NCBI GenBank assembly: GCA_025350745.1
Contig: JANXXG010000258.1
Span: 1-7,768 of the forward strand
DNA from: Chloroflexota bacterium
GTDB taxonomy: Bacteria > Chloroflexota > Limnocylindria > P2-11E
Length of the DNA: 7,768 bases
Direction of reading: 5' to 3'
In this document: positions 6,998 through 7,768 of the stretch, one piece after another
Layout of the letters: each line of letters starts with the position of its first letter
How positions within the stretch are numbered: position 1 is the first letter of the stretch
The notes under the pieces: generated by a model
Seen by the model: the letters and a program-made list of their open reading frames with translations, nothing else
The model's database searches: none
Told to the model about the DNA's origin: nothing
Position numbers and translations under genes: made by a program

Positions 6998-7768
6998 TCA
7001 TTCCCATTCGATCGTCGCGGGCGGCTTGGACGAGATGTCGTACACGACCCGATTCACGGCGGACACCTCGTTCACGATCCGCGTCGAGACCCGGGCGAGC
7101 ACCTCGTAGGGAAGGCGGGCCCAGTCCGCGGTCATGAAGTCCTCGGTCGTGACCGCGCGGAGCGCGACCAGGAAGCCGTAGGTCCGGAAATCGCCCATCA
7201 CGCCGACGCTCTGCACCGGCGTGAGGACCGCGAACGCCTGCGCGACGGTGCGGTAGAGATCCGCGGCCCGCAGCTCTTCGAGAAAGATCGCATCCGCGCT
7301 GCGAAGCGTGTCCAAACGATCCTTCGTGAGCTCGCCGACGATCCGGACGGCGAGGCCCGGACCGGGGAACGGGTGCCGCCACAGGATGTCCTCGGGGATG
7401 CCGAGCTCGGCGCCGACCCTGCGGACCTCGTCCTTGAACAGGCGGCGAAGCGGCTCGACGACCTCGAGCGACATCACGTCCGGCAGGCCACCGACGTTGT
7501 GATGGGTCTTGATGCGCGCGCTCGTCTTGCTGTCCTTGGAGCGTGACTCGATGACGTCGGGGTAGATCGTCCCCTGGATGAGGATGTCGGTGGTGCCGAG
7601 CCGCGCGGCCTCCTCTTCGAAGACGCGGATGAACTCTTCGCCGATGATCGCGCGCTTGCGCTCCGGATCGGTGACGCCGCTGAGCTTCTCGAGGAACCGC
7701 GCCTCCGCGTAGACCGGGATGAGCCGCAGGCGCGGACCGAACGTCGCGACGACCTGCTCGGCCTCCTT
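6998..7768 (-). CDS. guaA: GMP synthase (glutamine-hydrolysing) GuaA, C-terminal 256 aa (runs off the right edge)
   Basis: GuaA aminates XMP to GMP using glutamine and ATP. Only the end of the ATP-pyrophosphatase domain and the C-terminal dimerisation domain are in the window. The N-terminal glutaminase domain and the PP-loop (SGGVDS) lie beyond the right edge. Family landmarks present are [31 protein letters not shown], the [10 protein letters not shown] substrate motif, [27 protein letters not shown], and the C-terminal end [14 protein letters not shown]. Full GuaA is about 510-525 aa, so about half is seen. In the segment before FLEKLSGV the usual V-D-A reads V-Y-A, a small deviation. It ends with TGA, and a 100-base gap separates it from purD. 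Confidence 0.97.
   Translation of the reverse strand, partial: KEAEQVVATFGPRLRLIPVYAEARFLEKLSGVTDPERKRAIIGEEFIRVFEEEAARLGTTDILIQGTIYPDVIESRSKDSKTSARIKTHHNVGGLPDVMSLEVVEPLRRLFKDEVRRVGAELGIPEDILWRHPFPGPGLAVRIVGELTKDRLDTLRSADAIFLEELRAADLYRTVAQAFAVLTPVQSVGVMGDFRTYGFLVALRAVTTEDFMTADWARLPYEVLARVSTRIVNEVSAVNRVVYDISSKPPATIEWE

Larger units (their letters stand above)
1..7768 (-). other. Purine biosynthesis operon guaA-purD-purE-purB-purC-purS-purQ-(MNT-HEPN)-purL
   Basis: All nine genes lie on the minus strand. Junctions are NTGA overlaps at purD/purE, purE/purB, purB/purC, purC/purS and MNT-HEPN/purL, a 2-base gap or GTGA overlap at purS/purQ, a 5-base gap at purQ/MNT-HEPN, and a 100-base gap at guaA/purD. 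This spacing indicates one transcript with translational coupling. The promoter and terminator are not in the window. guaA may be the tail of a preceding transcriptional block, given the gap after it. Confidence 0.88.

Noticed and set aside
5957..7546. A 529-codon open frame on the plus strand across purD and guaA
   Set aside because: It is antisense to two well-supported enzymes, its translation is Arg/Ser/Pro-rich with no recognisable motif, and long antisense frames are expected in high-GC DNA.

Overview
The window is one stretch of a minus-strand de novo purine biosynthesis operon. Its GC content is high, roughly two thirds by eye. Reading along the minus strand, from the right end of the window to the left, the order is guaA (3' part only), purD, purE, purB, purC, purS, purQ, an unexpected nucleotidyltransferase-HEPN fusion gene, and purL (5' part only). 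All genes point the same way. From purD onward they are joined by 1-4 base overlaps of the NTGA type or by gaps of only a few bases. I see no rRNA, tRNA, CRISPR array, insertion sequence, repeat family or clear terminator, and no credible plus-strand gene.

The gene types fit a high-GC, non-proteobacterial bacterium. FGAM synthetase is split into small PurL + PurQ + PurS, SAICAR synthetase is the long (about 290 aa) form, and the operon is compact. This suggests Chloroflexota-like, Actinobacteria-like or candidate-phylum lineages, but the sequence alone does not settle the taxon.

The recognised enzymes cover GAR synthesis (PurD), FGAM synthesis (PurLQS), N5-CAIR mutation (PurE), SAICAR synthesis (PurC), the succinyl-lyase step (PurB) and the branch to GMP (GuaA). 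PurF, PurN or PurT, PurM, PurK and PurH are not in the window.

The most interesting item is the 283-residue gene at 1057-1908, between purQ and purL, which encode two subunits of one enzyme complex. It reads as a MntA-like minimal nucleotidyltransferase fused to a HepT-like HEPN (DUF86) domain, normally the antitoxin and toxin of a type VII toxin-antitoxin pair. The nucleotidyltransferase motif (GS...DxD plus a third Asp) is present. The HepT RNase motif R-x4-H-x-Y has become R-x4-Y-x-R, so the toxin site appears lost. This could be a toxin-antitoxin module turned into a housekeeping or regulatory nucleotidyltransferase tied to purine synthesis. The purS and purD genes probably start with CTG codons.
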